NCBI RefSeq assembly: GCF_013359905.1
Contig: NZ_JABMCC010000104.1
Location: 268,187 to 332,186 of the forward strand
Reading direction: 5' to 3'
Origin: Paenibacillus taichungensis
Lineage (GTDB): Bacteria; Bacillota; Bacilli; Paenibacillales; Paenibacillaceae
Length of the DNA stretch: 64,000 bases
The position numbers and the translations under genes are program-made. Shown here piece by piece: positions 32,044-40,646 of this stretch. How positions within the stretch are numbered: the first letter of the stretch is position 1; each line of letters opens with the position of its first letter. Below the pieces are notes generated by a model. The model made no database searches. It was not told where the DNA came from and worked only from the letters and a program-made list of their open reading frames with translations.

Positions 32044-33612
32044 ATGAAACGGATTCGCAGAGATCATAAGGTCCGTAATTTTCACCAAGCTAAATGGGAT
32101 GAGCCCGTTATCTTTGAACTTCACCGGCCCGGAGAGCGGGGTGTCGTCCCACCGGGAACGGAAGCGGCTGTAGCTGCTGAAGTGGGCTCCGCAGAAGACA
32201 ACATACCGGCATCCATGTGGCGGCGCACTGTTCCCGCTTTGCCTGAAATCGGGCAGGCTAAGGTACTGCGGCATTATCTGAGATTATCCCAGGAAACGTT
32301 GGGATCGGATATGAACGTGGAGATTGGTCAGGGAACCTGCACGATGAAATATATTCCACGGATCAACGAAATGCTTATCCGCAATCCACGTATGACCGAG
32401 CTACATCCGCTGCAGGATGTGGATTCTGTTCAGGGGATGCTGGAGATATTCCACAATCTTGATTTGGCAATGCGAGAGATTTCCGGTATGGATGCGTTCT
32501 CCTTTCAGCCAAGTAGCGGAACCCAAGCACTTCTGGCTATGGCCTCCATCGTTCGCGCCTATCATGATTCGCGCGGTGAAGGTGAACAACGTGATGAGAT
32601 CATTACAACGATCTTCTCTCATCCTTCACAAGCTGCTACAGCTGCCGTGAAGGGATATAAGATTATTACGTTGCATCCAGACGAGGATGGATTCCCGGAC
32701 CTTGAGAAGCTGAAGAACGTTGTCTCCGAGCGGACTGCCGGATTTGTTGTGGCTAACCCAGAGGACACAGGCATATACAACCATCGTATCCGCGAATTTA
32801 CGGATGTGGTGCACGAAGCTGGTGGTGTCTGCTACTATGATCAGGCTAACGCCAATGGCCTGCTCGGGATTACACGAGCGAAGGAAGCGGGTTTTGATAT
32901 GTGCTTTTTCAATCTTCACAAAACCTTTGCTGCGCCTCATATGTGCGGCGGTCCTGCTACGGGCGCTCTCGGTGTGACGGAAGAATTGAAGAATTTCATG
33001 CCTGGCCCTTTGGTGGATAAGGAAGATGACGGACGTTATATTTTGAGAGATCAAACGGAAGTCAGCATCGGTAAAGTACGGAGTTTTCACGGTGTAGCCC
33101 AAACTGTACTCCGCTCCTACGCCTGGATTATGAGCCTCGGACCGGACGGTCTGAAAGATGTCGCCCAGGTGGCGGTGCTGAATAACAACTATCTATATCA
33201 TAAAATTGTTCAAATACGCGGAGCGAGTGCCCCGTATGTCCAAGGACGCCGTTTGGAACAGGTCCGCTACAGCTGGAAACAGCTCACGGATGAGACCGGT
33301 GTGACGACGGAGGATATTACGCGCAGAATGTGTGATTTTGGCTTGCATTACTGGACCTCTCATCACCCGTATATTGTTCCACAGCCGTTCACACTGGAGC
33401 CAACGGAATCCTATTCCAAGGAAGATCTCGACGAATATATCCATGCGCTGGAGCATATCTCGAATGAAGCCTATACTCAGCCAGATATCGTCAAATCAGC
33501 TCCGCATAACAGCACGGTGCATGGCAATGACGAATCCTCTTTGGACGACCCGAAACAATGGTGTATTACCTGGCGTGCATATTTAAAAAAAACACAGCCA
33601 GAGCTTCAGTAA
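32044..33612 (+). CDS. GcvPB-like PLP enzyme, divergent paralogue in a sugar operon
   Basis: A 522-residue partner of the preceding gene, 27 bases downstream after GGAGGACTG. The P-protein beta-subunit frame is clear (VIFELHRPGERGV, CTMKYIPRINEM, HPLQDVDSVQGMLEI, YYDQANANGLLG). The PLP lysine is present as Lys293 in NLHKTFAAPH, with Asp266 as the probable ring-nitrogen ligand, so it should be a live PLP enzyme. Motifs that differ from true GcvPB: the glycine-rich loop after the lysine is MCGGPATG rather than GGGGPG, the SAHGTNPAS block reads FSHPSQAAT, and PLGSCTMKYNP reads GQGTCTMKYIP. It is longer than usual (~490). Likely forms an alpha2beta2 complex with the upstream protein. Reaction unknown. 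Confidence 0.8.
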   Translation: MKRIRRDHKVRNFHQAKWDEPVIFELHRPGERGVVPPGTEAAVAAEVGSAEDNIPASMWRRTVPALPEIGQAKVLRHYLRLSQETLGSDMNVEIGQGTCTMKYIPRINEMLIRNPRMTELHPLQDVDSVQGMLEIFHNLDLAMREISGMDAFSFQPSSGTQALLAMASIVRAYHDSRGEGEQRDEIITTIFSHPSQAATAAVKGYKIITLHPDEDGFPDLEKLKNVVSERTAGFVVANPEDTGIYNHRIREFTDVVHEAGGVCYYDQANANGLLGITRAKEAGFDMCFFNLHKTFAAPHMCGGPATGALGVTEELKNFMPGPLVDKEDDGRYILRDQTEVSIGKVRSFHGVAQTVLRSYAWIMSLGPDGLKDVAQVAVLNNNYLYHKIVQIRGASAPYVQGRRLEQVRYSWKQLTDETGVTTEDITRRMCDFGLHYWTSHHPYIVPQPFTLEPTESYSKEDLDEYIHALEHISNEAYTQPDIVKSAPHNSTVHGNDESSLDDPKQWCITWRAYLKKTQPELQ

Positions 33613-33695
33613 ATTAGCATGTATGTTGTAGCTACTGTTATTGTTCATATAGAGGAGTATTAATATTACTCGTTTTATAAATAGACAGAAAAAGT

Positions 33696-33727
33696 AAAGG
33701 CCCTCAACACGTGTTGAGGGCCTTTTT
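33696..33727 (+). terminator. strong terminator closing the carbohydrate operon
   Basis: A perfect palindromic hairpin (AAAGGCCCTCAACAC with GTGTTGAGGGCCTTT) and T-run, 84 bases after the GcvPB-like stop. It separates the operon from the convergent LysR gene. Confidence 0.9.
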
Positions 33728-33804
33728 AATATGATTCTATAGCTTTCAGTGGAGTTAAAATAACGATTTTATCCCGTCCCCTCTTCCCCATTTACACCGA
33801 TTTC

Positions 33805-34689
33805 CTATTCACTGAGCATGGACTGTGTGAATCCGATCCACTCCCGGGTTGCAAAGGATAAATATCGATCCTTCCGCCAGATCATGCCGAGCTGCCATGG
33901 AATCACAGGTTCTATCACGGGTATAATGCGCACACGCATATGATCCACCTCACGGCAGATCGTTTCTGGCAGCAATGCCACGCCCAGATTGGCCGCTACC
34001 ATCGCACTGAGCAGGTCCCACTGGGAGCTTTCATACACCACCCGAGGCTGGAACCCCGCATGCTGACAGGCGGCGATAATCCGGTCATGCAGCGCAAAAT
34101 CTTCCCGAAACAGCACAAATGCATCATGCTCCAGCTCGCGAAGCGCGACAGACTCTTTGCTCGCAAGCGGGTGTGAAGGATGTACGATCAGATTCAGTTT
34201 CTCTTCCACAAAAACAAAGTGGTCCACAAGTTCATCCACAGTAGGCAGAACGGCGACACCAATATCCAGTGCACCACTAATCACATCGGCCTCTACTTTT
34301 TTGGCACCGTCCTCGAAGAGCTGAATGGTTACCTGTGGGTAAGCTTTATGAAATTCACCGATAATCATCGGAAAAAAGCTTGAACCTATCATCGGTGGCA
34401 AACCAATCCGAAGGTGTCCTTTCTTCAGATTCATCAGGTCGTCCAGCTCGGACGATAAGCTGCGAAATGACTTTTCAATCTCCAGCGCCTGCCGAAAAAA
34501 GACATGCCCTGCATCCGTTAACGCTACCTTCTTGCCATAACGATCCAGCAGCGTTACGCCCAATTCGTCTTCCAAGCTTTTGACGGTTTTGCTAATCGTC
34601 GGTTGTGTAATGAACAGCACTTCGGCCGCTTTGGTGAAGCTTTGCTGCCGAGCAACTTCCAAAAAATATTGCAAATGGCGGATATCCAT
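33805..34689 (-). CDS. LysR family regulator, CidR/YwbI-like
   Basis: A 294-residue LysR protein from the ATG at 34689 (GGGG 8 bases upstream; an in-frame ATG at 34710 lacks a site). N-terminal winged HTH (MDIRHLQYFLEVARQQSF, KAAEVLFITQPTISKTVKSL) and a C-terminal periplasmic-binding-like effector domain. It is divergent from cidAB, matching B. subtilis ywbI-ywbHG and staphylococcal cidR-cidABC, where the regulator activates cid genes in response to acetate/overflow metabolism. The effector here is inferred. Confidence 0.9.
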   Translation of the reverse strand: MDIRHLQYFLEVARQQSFTKAAEVLFITQPTISKTVKSLEDELGVTLLDRYGKKVALTDAGHVFFRQALEIEKSFRSLSSELDDLMNLKKGHLRIGLPPMIGSSFFPMIIGEFHKAYPQVTIQLFEDGAKKVEADVISGALDIGVAVLPTVDELVDHFVFVEEKLNLIVHPSHPLASKESVALRELEHDAFVLFREDFALHDRIIAACQHAGFQPRVVYESSQWDLLSAMVAANLGVALLPETICREVDHMRVRIIPVIEPVIPWQLGMIWRKDRYLSFATREWIGFTQSMLSE

Positions 34690-34846
34690 CGTCTGATCCC
34701 CATCTCTCATAGATAAATGGAATGGTAAACATTCTTAATATGCATTTTACTCATGAAAGAATGCGATGTAAAATTTGTGATATCAAGTGAATCATTTTCA
34801 TAAACAACTCAAAATCATCACGTTCATTATACAAGGAGGGATTGAA

Positions 34847-35218
34847 GTGAAGAAATGGGGCCTTGGCATTTTGCAAGTTGCGCTCTTGATGGCCTTTTCA
34901 CTGCTCATGGACCAGTTGGCCCGTGCTCTCCATCTACCTGTACCAGGTTCCATACTCGGTATGATCGTGCTGTTCATTTTGCTTCAGACCCGGGTCGTGA
35001 AGCTGCGCTGGATCGAAATTGGAGCTGCCTGGCTGCTCGGTGAGTTACTGCTATTTTTCATCCCGTCAGCCGTTGGCATTATGAACTACATGCCCATGCT
35101 GGAGCAAGACGGACTGCAAATTCTGTTTATTGTTCTGCTTAGCACGTTTCTGGTCATGGCCTGCACAGGCCTTGTTGCCACCCGAATCGCCAAACGAAAG
35201 GAGCGTCACACCGGATGA
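34847..35218 (+). CDS. cidA: CidA/LrgA family holin-like protein
   Basis: A 123-residue membrane protein from a GTG at 34847 with AAGGAGGG 6 bases upstream; the ATG at 34787 has no site. Four hydrophobic segments and the family marks LHLPVPGSILGMIVLF and ELLLFFIPSAVGIM. It works with CidB in membrane permeability, murein hydrolase export and, as now thought, pyruvate or overflow metabolite movement. Its stop overlaps the cidB start (ATGA). Confidence 0.92.
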   Translation: MKKWGLGILQVALLMAFSLLMDQLARALHLPVPGSILGMIVLFILLQTRVVKLRWIEIGAAWLLGELLLFFIPSAVGIMNYMPMLEQDGLQILFIVLLSTFLVMACTGLVATRIAKRKERHTG

Positions 35219-35895
35219 TTGGATTCCTCTGTCTCTTGTTAACCGTCGGTATTTACTTGGTCGCCAAACGCATGTATCGCAACCTGCCCAAAGTTTATCT
35301 GTCTCCGCTGCTGATTACGCCGCTTCTTGTCGTTGGTGTGCTGCTCGCAACAGGCACGGATTACGCAGCTTACAGCAGTGGCGGTAAATGGCTAAGTCTG
35401 CTGCTTCAACCGGCAACGGTGGCCTTTGCCATACCGCTCTATACGTTCTTCCATGTACTCAAAAAACATATTTCCGAGATCGTCTTCAGCGTTATGACGG
35501 GCTCCGTCGTGGCGGTCCTCTCTTCTGCCCTGCTCGCCAAGTGGTTGCGCCTGGACTCCGGACTCATTCATAGTCTGATCCCGAGATCGATCACTACCCC
35601 TATCGCGATGAATGTATCGGCGACTATTGGAGGCATTCCGGCGGTTACGGCGGTTTTTGTCATCATGACCGGTCTGCTGGGGGCAATTATGGGACCATCC
35701 ATTGTGAAAATGCTGCGTATTGATGGCGAGATTGCGCGTGGAACACTGCTTGGAACCGGTGCCCACGGAACAGGCACATCCAAGGCTTTTGAGCTCAGTT
35801 CACTGACAGGAACCATCTCCAGTATCTCCATGGTACTGGCCGCATTGTTCACATTAGCGGTTGCACCCGTGCTATCTAAACTTATTTTCCCATAA
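35215..35895 (+). CDS. cidB: CidB/LrgB family membrane protein
   Basis: A 226-residue membrane protein of the LrgB family, with several helices and the conserved block LIPRSITTPIAMNVSATIGG then TGLLGAIMGP and GTLLGTGAHGTGTSKAFE. It is translationally coupled to cidA by a 4-base overlap and divergent from the LysR gene. No obvious terminator follows before the AbrB-type gene at 36001. Confidence 0.93.
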   Translation: MIGFLCLLLTVGIYLVAKRMYRNLPKVYLSPLLITPLLVVGVLLATGTDYAAYSSGGKWLSLLLQPATVAFAIPLYTFFHVLKKHISEIVFSVMTGSVVAVLSSALLAKWLRLDSGLIHSLIPRSITTPIAMNVSATIGGIPAVTAVFVIMTGLLGAIMGPSIVKMLRIDGEIARGTLLGTGAHGTGTSKAFELSSLTGTISSISMVLAALFTLAVAPVLSKLIFP

Positions 35896-36000
35896 TAGAT
35901 GGAATTAACCCTATTTCTTGAAATATTATTGTTGTATTAAAGCCCTTTCTTCCTTACAATAAGGACAGGTTTTAATTGTGAATATTGCGGGGGAGATGCG

Positions 36001-36519
36001 ATGAAAAGAACCGGAATGAAGAGATCTCTGGACCGCCTTGGACGAATTGTCCTTCCCAAAGAAATGCGGGATACGATGGAAATCCATATCGGCGATCCGC
36101 TCGAGTTTTTCATTGAAGGGAAAGAGTTGATTTTGAGAAAGTATAAATCAACATTGTGTGTGTTTTGCGGTGATGTGGATACGGAAATGTATTTCAAAGA
36201 GCAATTCATCTGCCGGACTTGTGCAATTCAATTAAAACACCCGGATGACACTCCCGATTGGTTCGTTCCTCAGAACAAACAGGCTCCTGCACCCGTGGAG
36301 CGTCCTGCTACCGAATCCGCCACAGTCTCGTCTCCCACTTGGGTAGAAGGGGCTACAGCTGCCAACCAAGAGTATCCGGACCTGCGGCCGAAGACGGCAC
36401 GCATGCTGCAACAGATGAAGGAAATTGTTGAACAGAATCCCGGTTTGGCTCAACAGCAAATTGCGGAAAAGCTTGGCATTAGCCAAGGACGCGTCTCCCA
36501 ACTTAAAAAACTACTATAA
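36001..36519 (+). CDS. AbrB/SpoVT-domain regulator with zinc-ribbon motif and C-terminal HTH
   Basis: A 172-residue DNA-binding protein with GGGGGAG before its start. Residues 1-48 are an AbrB/MazE/SpoVT swapped-hairpin domain (RSLDRLGRIVLPKEMRDTME). Next come two Cys pairs, C53-x-x-C56 and C71-x-x-C74, looking like a zinc ribbon. A disordered Pro/Ala/Ser linker (~80-130) leads to a short C-terminal helix-turn-helix (QQQIAEKLGISQGRVSQLKK). True AbrB (about 95 residues) lacks the last two parts. Two DNA-contacting ends suggest bridging or multivalent binding. Probably a transition-state or sporulation regulator; target genes unknown. Confidence 0.82.
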   Translation: MKRTGMKRSLDRLGRIVLPKEMRDTMEIHIGDPLEFFIEGKELILRKYKSTLCVFCGDVDTEMYFKEQFICRTCAIQLKHPDDTPDWFVPQNKQAPAPVERPATESATVSSPTWVEGATAANQEYPDLRPKTARMLQQMKEIVEQNPGLAQQQIAEKLGISQGRVSQLKKLL

Positions 36520-36580
36520 TAGGAATTTATTCGATTATTTATAATCAGGAGACCTTCCGTTTCAAGAAGTCCCGTTGCAA

Positions 36581-36617
36581 GAGAACCCTTTGAACTCCGT
36601 GGGTTCTTCTTTTTTTT
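36581..36617 (+). terminator. terminator after the AbrB-type gene
   Basis: GAGAACCC pairs with GGGTTCTT across a short loop, followed by TCTTTTTTTT. It lies 62 bases after the stop codon. Confidence 0.75.
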
Positions 36618-36630
36618 GAGATAAACCACA

Positions 36631-36670
36631 AAAAAGACGACTACCGCTTAATCACAGTGGTCATCTTTTT
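36631..36670 (-). terminator. terminator of the DoxX gene
   Basis: AAAAAGACGACTACC and GTGGTCATCTTTTT form an imperfect hairpin whose minus-strand side ends in TCTTTTT. It begins 29 bases beyond the DoxX stop and faces the AbrB-gene terminator. Confidence 0.7.
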
Positions 36671-36698
36671 CAATATTCTTAACTCCAGCGTTTAACTC

Positions 36699-37085
36699 TT
36701 AGACCTGCACGAGATCCATATCCATTTCTTCTGCTTCCAATTTACGCATCCCCATAATAAGAACGATAATGTTGGCAACCAGCAACACCGCCGGGAAAGG
36801 AACAGCTGCGTATTGTCCGTAAATTAGATGACTCCCCACAGCCCCAATCAGAATGAACGTCAATACTCCTGAAGCCAGAATACGAGTACGAGGAATCAAC
36901 AGACCTACCGCACTGAGCAGCTCTACTACCCCAATGAGATACATCGTCCATGTAGGATAGGAGAACCCTTCGAAAGTCTGTACCATCATCTCTGCTCCAC
37001 TAACCTTGTTAAAACCTGCCATTACAAACATACCTGCAAGCACAACCAACACAATATATCCTAAAATTCTTATGCCTTTGTTCAT
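36699..37085 (-). CDS. DoxX family membrane protein
   Basis: A 128-residue protein with four hydrophobic helices (ILGYIVLVVLAGMFVMAGFNKV, MYLIGVVELLSAVGLLIP, ILASGVLTFILIGAVGSHLIY, AVLLVANIIVLIMGM), the compact DoxX-like pattern. AGGAGGAT precedes the ATG. DoxX-like proteins are linked to oxidative and thiol stress in other bacteria. It is divergent from an HxlR regulator, a pairing common in Firmicutes, so the regulator likely controls it in response to a reactive electrophile. The biochemical role is not known. Confidence 0.85.
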   Translation of the reverse strand: MNKGIRILGYIVLVVLAGMFVMAGFNKVSGAEMMVQTFEGFSYPTWTMYLIGVVELLSAVGLLIPRTRILASGVLTFILIGAVGSHLIYGQYAAVPFPAVLLVANIIVLIMGMRKLEAEEMDMDLVQV

Positions 37086-37458
37086 ATGTATAATCCTCCT
37101 GAAAATGAATGTCCATATTCATCTGTTGTATAAAAAGCAATCTATGTAAAAGTTACAACGTAACTCTATTTTTAAAATGGGCAGTTTGTACTGCAAAATT
37201 GGTATGTGCTGATATTATACATATTAATAATCATTAACTTACTTTTATGAAGTGAGTATATAATAATAACATTATTTATTCAAGTAATTTTTTGACGAAT
37301 AGTGTATAATACATACAAAAGGTATGTTACAGTACATTTTGTAGTAACATGTTTGACTTCATTGTCCCTTACTTTGGTCAGAGCGGCAGAAAGCCACGCA
37401 CTTTTATATATACGAATATACGAAGAAATCCATCAATACTTGAATCGAGGTGAACACG
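37086..37458. other. AT-rich divergent promoter region between doxX and hxlR genes
   Basis: About 370 bases without a gene. It is strongly AT-rich, with TATAAT at 37305-37310 as a possible -10 for the HxlR gene (no good -35 at standard spacing) and a dyad at 37324-37350 that is listed separately. No small ORF with a ribosome binding site was found. Confidence 0.45.
37324..37350. promoter_or_regulatory. candidate HxlR operator
   Basis: ATGTTAC at 37324-37330 and its exact complement GTAACAT at 37344-37350, 13 bases apart, directly downstream of a TATAAT box and within the divergent doxX/hxlR promoter region. HxlR proteins bind dyads in their own promoter. The role is inferred. Confidence 0.4.
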
Positions 37459-37797
37459 TTGAAGCTGAGAAAAGTAAAATCACCAAGTCCCTGTCTCATT
37501 ACTCAGGCCATGGATATCATCGGTAAGAAATGGGTACTGCTCATCATGTACCAACTGTTATCCGGACCCAAACGATTCACAGAGCTGGAAGCAGAAATGG
37601 CGATTAGCGGTCGGTTATTGTCCGAACGTCTGAAGGAGATGGAAATGGAAGGTATCGTAACCCGGCATATGTATCCTGAAATTCCTCCCCGCGTTGAGTA
37701 TGAATTGACGCCCAAAGGCAGAGCCATCGAACCCGTCATCAATCAGATTTACAACTGGTCCTCAGACTGGTTGAAACAGCAGCAGTCTACTAAGTAG
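37459..37797 (+). CDS. HxlR family transcriptional regulator
   Basis: A 112-residue winged-helix protein. The start is taken as TTG 37459 because GAGGTGA lies 6 bases upstream; an in-frame GTG at 37450 is possible. HxlR pattern: SPCLITQAMDIIGKKWVLLI with the redox-type N-terminal Cys, then GPKRFTELE, SGRLLSERLKEMEMEGIV and PPRVEYELTPKGR. Several relatives (YodB, HypR) sense electrophiles or disulfide stress through this Cys. It is divergent from the DoxX gene and probably controls it. Confidence 0.92.
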   Translation: MKLRKVKSPSPCLITQAMDIIGKKWVLLIMYQLLSGPKRFTELEAEMAISGRLLSERLKEMEMEGIVTRHMYPEIPPRVEYELTPKGRAIEPVINQIYNWSSDWLKQQQSTK

Positions 37798-37822
37798 CCA
37801 GATTCTGATTCATGTACAACAC

Positions 37823-37877
37823 AAAGACGCCTGAATTGAACTGATCTTTGGATCAGTCCAGATTCAGGCGTCTTTTT
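37823..37877. terminator. bidirectional terminator between hxlR and the Gfo/Idh gene
   Basis: A long hairpin: AAAGACGCCTGAAT pairs with ATTCAGGCGTCTTT, with an inner CTGATC/GATCAG stem, and a T-run after it on the plus strand (TTTTT); the minus-strand side also has a short T-run. It lies between two convergent genes. Confidence 0.85.
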
Positions 37878-37914
37878 AACGCGTTTATATTTCTTGTTTA
37901 AGTTATAAAAAGGA

Positions 37915-38919
37915 TTAATGCGAGAGGTGTTTGGATGGCTGAAGCTGTACCGGTAATCCCGAATCTGCCGAAACCAACGCCGCCGTTGTAATTTCCTGTG
38001 TACGGCAGGCATCCGCATAATCGGACAATATCCGTGAACGATCTCCCGTACGAAGGGCGTGAATGAACGCTTCATTTTCCCGCTCATAAGGGTTATGCCC
38101 TGCGGGAATCTCCAGACCTGCCATCGCATGAGGGGCAGCACTTGGCAGAAGAAGACGTTCAGGTGTCCAGTCCCATAATCCGGCATCCGTGTAGAACTGG
38201 AGCCCTGCGCCGCCTTCACCATCTGGCAGCAGGCAAGTGTTGGCAATGCTCGCGATTGCCCCACTTTCTAGCTTAAGTGTTACATTCGCCACATCAGCTA
38301 CCGTGACATGCTCATGCTTTTCATGCATACTGCGTTGGGCCGCTACAGCGTATACCTCTGTCACTTCACCAGCACAATACCGCAGCAAATCCACGATATG
38401 GGTCGTCTGTTCCACAAACTGTCCCCCGGAGCCTTCCTGGCGACGCCACCAAGCGACTCCCGGCATTCCGCCCATCCAGCGTCCAAGCGCCATGCCGACG
38501 GTCTGCTCTTTCATCGCTTCTTTCAGTACCTGTGCAGCCTCCTGATAACGGAAATGATAACCTACCGATGTCAACAATCCGGATTTCTGTACCTGATCCA
38601 ACACCTGACGAGGAATATCCATGCCTGTACTCAGCGGTTTTTCCACCAGGAACGGGATACCCCGTCGAATCAATTCAGCTTCAATCGATCCATGAGACAT
38701 CGGAGGAATACAGATATAGACTGCGTCCAGCTTTTCACCATCCAGCATATGTTCAAGTTCACCGTAGCCAACAGCATCATAGACGGAAGCCATAGCCTCT
38801 GCCTTCTCCAACGTTGTTCCGCAGACAGCTGCTACACGAACACCTTCCATTCGTGCCAGAATATCTGCATGTACCTTGCTGAACCAACCTGTTCCAATGA
38901 TTCCGATCTGTAAAGTCAT
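37915..38919 (-). CDS. Gfo/Idh/MocA family oxidoreductase
   Basis: A 334-residue NAD(P)-dependent sugar or inositol dehydrogenase-type protein. N-terminal Rossmann fold (IGIIGTGWFSKVHADIL), the AVYICIPPMSHG strand, the E-K-P motif VEKPLST that marks the family, and the C-terminal beta-sheet domain with FVEQTTHIVDLLRY as the conserved substrate region (DxxxH-like). It is likely to act on a cyclic polyol or sugar; substrate unknown. AAGGAGAGGGG precedes its start. It is downstream of glpD on the same strand by 68 bases, so possibly co-transcribed with it. Confidence 0.9.
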   Translation of the reverse strand: MTLQIGIIGTGWFSKVHADILARMEGVRVAAVCGTTLEKAEAMASVYDAVGYGELEHMLDGEKLDAVYICIPPMSHGSIEAELIRRGIPFLVEKPLSTGMDIPRQVLDQVQKSGLLTSVGYHFRYQEAAQVLKEAMKEQTVGMALGRWMGGMPGVAWWRRQEGSGGQFVEQTTHIVDLLRYCAGEVTEVYAVAAQRSMHEKHEHVTVADVANVTLKLESGAIASIANTCLLPDGEGGAGLQFYTDAGLWDWTPERLLLPSAAPHAMAGLEIPAGHNPYERENEAFIHALRTGDRSRILSDYADACRTQEITTAALVSADSGLPVQLQPSKHLSH

Positions 38920-38987
38920 AGATGTAAACCCCTCTCCTTGTTACACGCTTACATGTTCCATTCGACCCCCAGATGCGAAATCCTGCA

Positions 38988-40646
38988 TTACATTTTACCC
39001 GATGCTTCCAAGAGCAACTGATCCAGTTCATTCGCAAACCGTATCGCTTGTTCCTCCCGCCAATCCAGGTGTTCAGCCATATACTGAATAACCACTGCCT
39101 TATACTGGCGGACTTCATCAATGCGGAAAAACAGGTCTCCGGTGCGTCTCACAAAAAAGTCTGCCGGTGTCACAGCCATCTCTTCGTCAATGGAATAACG
39201 CAGCATTAGCAGCAGCTCCTGTGACATACCATGCAGGTCGGCCTTTGTCCGCGGATCAGGCATCCGCTCGTACAGTGCGTCCACATTGGAACCATACACT
39301 CTGGCTAATCGTTCCGCAGTAGATCTGTCGAGTCCAAGTGCTACTCCATCCTTAATCTTGCGTTCAGCATACGCACCAAATGCGGCGGAACCGCCAACAT
39401 GGCCTCCAGAAATCGGCATCTTTTTCGTAATACATGGTCCAGCCGATCTCCCCGTCTCCTGCTCCAATTGGCGAGCAGTCAGATCAACAACCATCTCTGC
39501 CATCTTGCGGTACCCGGTTAATTTACCCCCGGCAATCGTGATCAACCCCGAAGGGGCTACCCACACTTCATCCTTGCGCGAAATTTCGGAAGGCCCTTTA
39601 CCCTCCTCATGGATCAAGGGACGTACTCCAGCCCAACCGGACTCCACGTCCTCAGCTCGAATCCGAACGTCCGGGAACATGCCGTTGACGGCATCGATGA
39701 CATAATCCCGGTCTGCCTCAGAGATTAACGGATGTGCGGGATCATCTTCGAAGACGGTATCCGTGGTTCCCACATAGGTTTTCCCATCCCGCGGGACAGC
39801 AAAGACCATTCGTCCATCCGGTGTATCAAAATATACAGCCTGCCTTAACGGGAAACGCGTACCGTCGAATACCAAATGAATACCTTTCGTCATCTGCAAC
39901 GTTTTGCCTTGGCGGGACCCATCGATCTTGCGCAGCTCATCCACCCATGGACCGGAAGCATTAATCACCTTGGTTGCCCGCAAATCATAAGATTGACCGC
40001 TGATCTGGTCCACAGCCTGAATTCCGGTAATGACCCCATTCTCCTTCAGGAATGCTGCTGCCTTCACATAGTTCACTGCCTGTGCGCCGCGCCGCACCGC
40101 TTCCTTCATCACTTCAATGGTAAGCCGTGCATCGTCCGTTCGGTATTCCACATAACGTCCACCACCCAGCAGTCCTTCCTTCCGCAGCAAAGGCTCACTG
40201 TCTGAGACGGCACCGGCATTTAACATTTGGCGTCGTTCACTACGCTTCACTCCGGCAAGCCGGTCGTACACCATCAGACCAATGGATGTGCTGAAGCGGC
40301 CAAAGGTACCCGCCGTATAGATGGGGAGAAGCATCGGTTCGGGTGTCGTCACATGTGGCCCATTCTCGTACACCACCGCTCGCTCCCGTCCCACCTCAGC
40401 CACCATTTTCACTTCAAACTGCTTCAGATACCGTAGACCGCCATGCACCAGTTTGGTCGAACGACTGGATGTGCCTGCCGCAAAATCCTGCATTTCCACC
40501 AGTGCTGTCTTCAATCCGCGGGAAGCTGCATCCAGCGCAATCCCGGCTCCTGTGATTCCCCCACCAATAATCAATATGTCAAAATGTGCATTCGCCATCC
40601 GATCCAGATATTCGGTTCGTTTTTCCGCTGAGAACGATGTTGTCAT
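38988..40646 (-). CDS. glpD: aerobic glycerol-3-phosphate dehydrogenase
   Basis: A 552-residue flavoenzyme from the ATG at 40646 (GGGAGGA 6 bases upstream; the in-frame ATG at 40661 is poorer). It oxidises glycerol-3-phosphate to DHAP and passes electrons to quinone at the membrane. FAD-binding Rossmann motif HFDILIIGGGITGAGIALDA near the N-terminus, SSRSTKLVHGGLRYL, GRMVFAVPRDGKTYVGTTDT and the C-terminal DAO_C domain. Length matches B. subtilis GlpD (555). The leader holds a terminator typical of GlpP-dependent antitermination. Confidence 0.97.
   Translation of the reverse strand: MTTSFSAEKRTEYLDRMANAHFDILIIGGGITGAGIALDAASRGLKTALVEMQDFAAGTSSRSTKLVHGGLRYLKQFEVKMVAEVGRERAVVYENGPHVTTPEPMLLPIYTAGTFGRFSTSIGLMVYDRLAGVKRSERRQMLNAGAVSDSEPLLRKEGLLGGGRYVEYRTDDARLTIEVMKEAVRRGAQAVNYVKAAAFLKENGVITGIQAVDQISGQSYDLRATKVINASGPWVDELRKIDGSRQGKTLQMTKGIHLVFDGTRFPLRQAVYFDTPDGRMVFAVPRDGKTYVGTTDTVFEDDPAHPLISEADRDYVIDAVNGMFPDVRIRAEDVESGWAGVRPLIHEEGKGPSEISRKDEVWVAPSGLITIAGGKLTGYRKMAEMVVDLTARQLEQETGRSAGPCITKKMPISGGHVGGSAAFGAYAERKIKDGVALGLDRSTAERLARVYGSNVDALYERMPDPRTKADLHGMSQELLLMLRYSIDEEMAVTPADFFVRRTGDLFFRIDEVRQYKAVVIQYMAEHLDWREEQAIRFANELDQLLLEASGKM

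Noticed and set aside
37292..37310. TTGACG and TATAAT as a promoter for the HxlR gene
   Set aside because: They are separated by only 7 bases, too close for a sigma-A promoter; only the TATAAT may be used.
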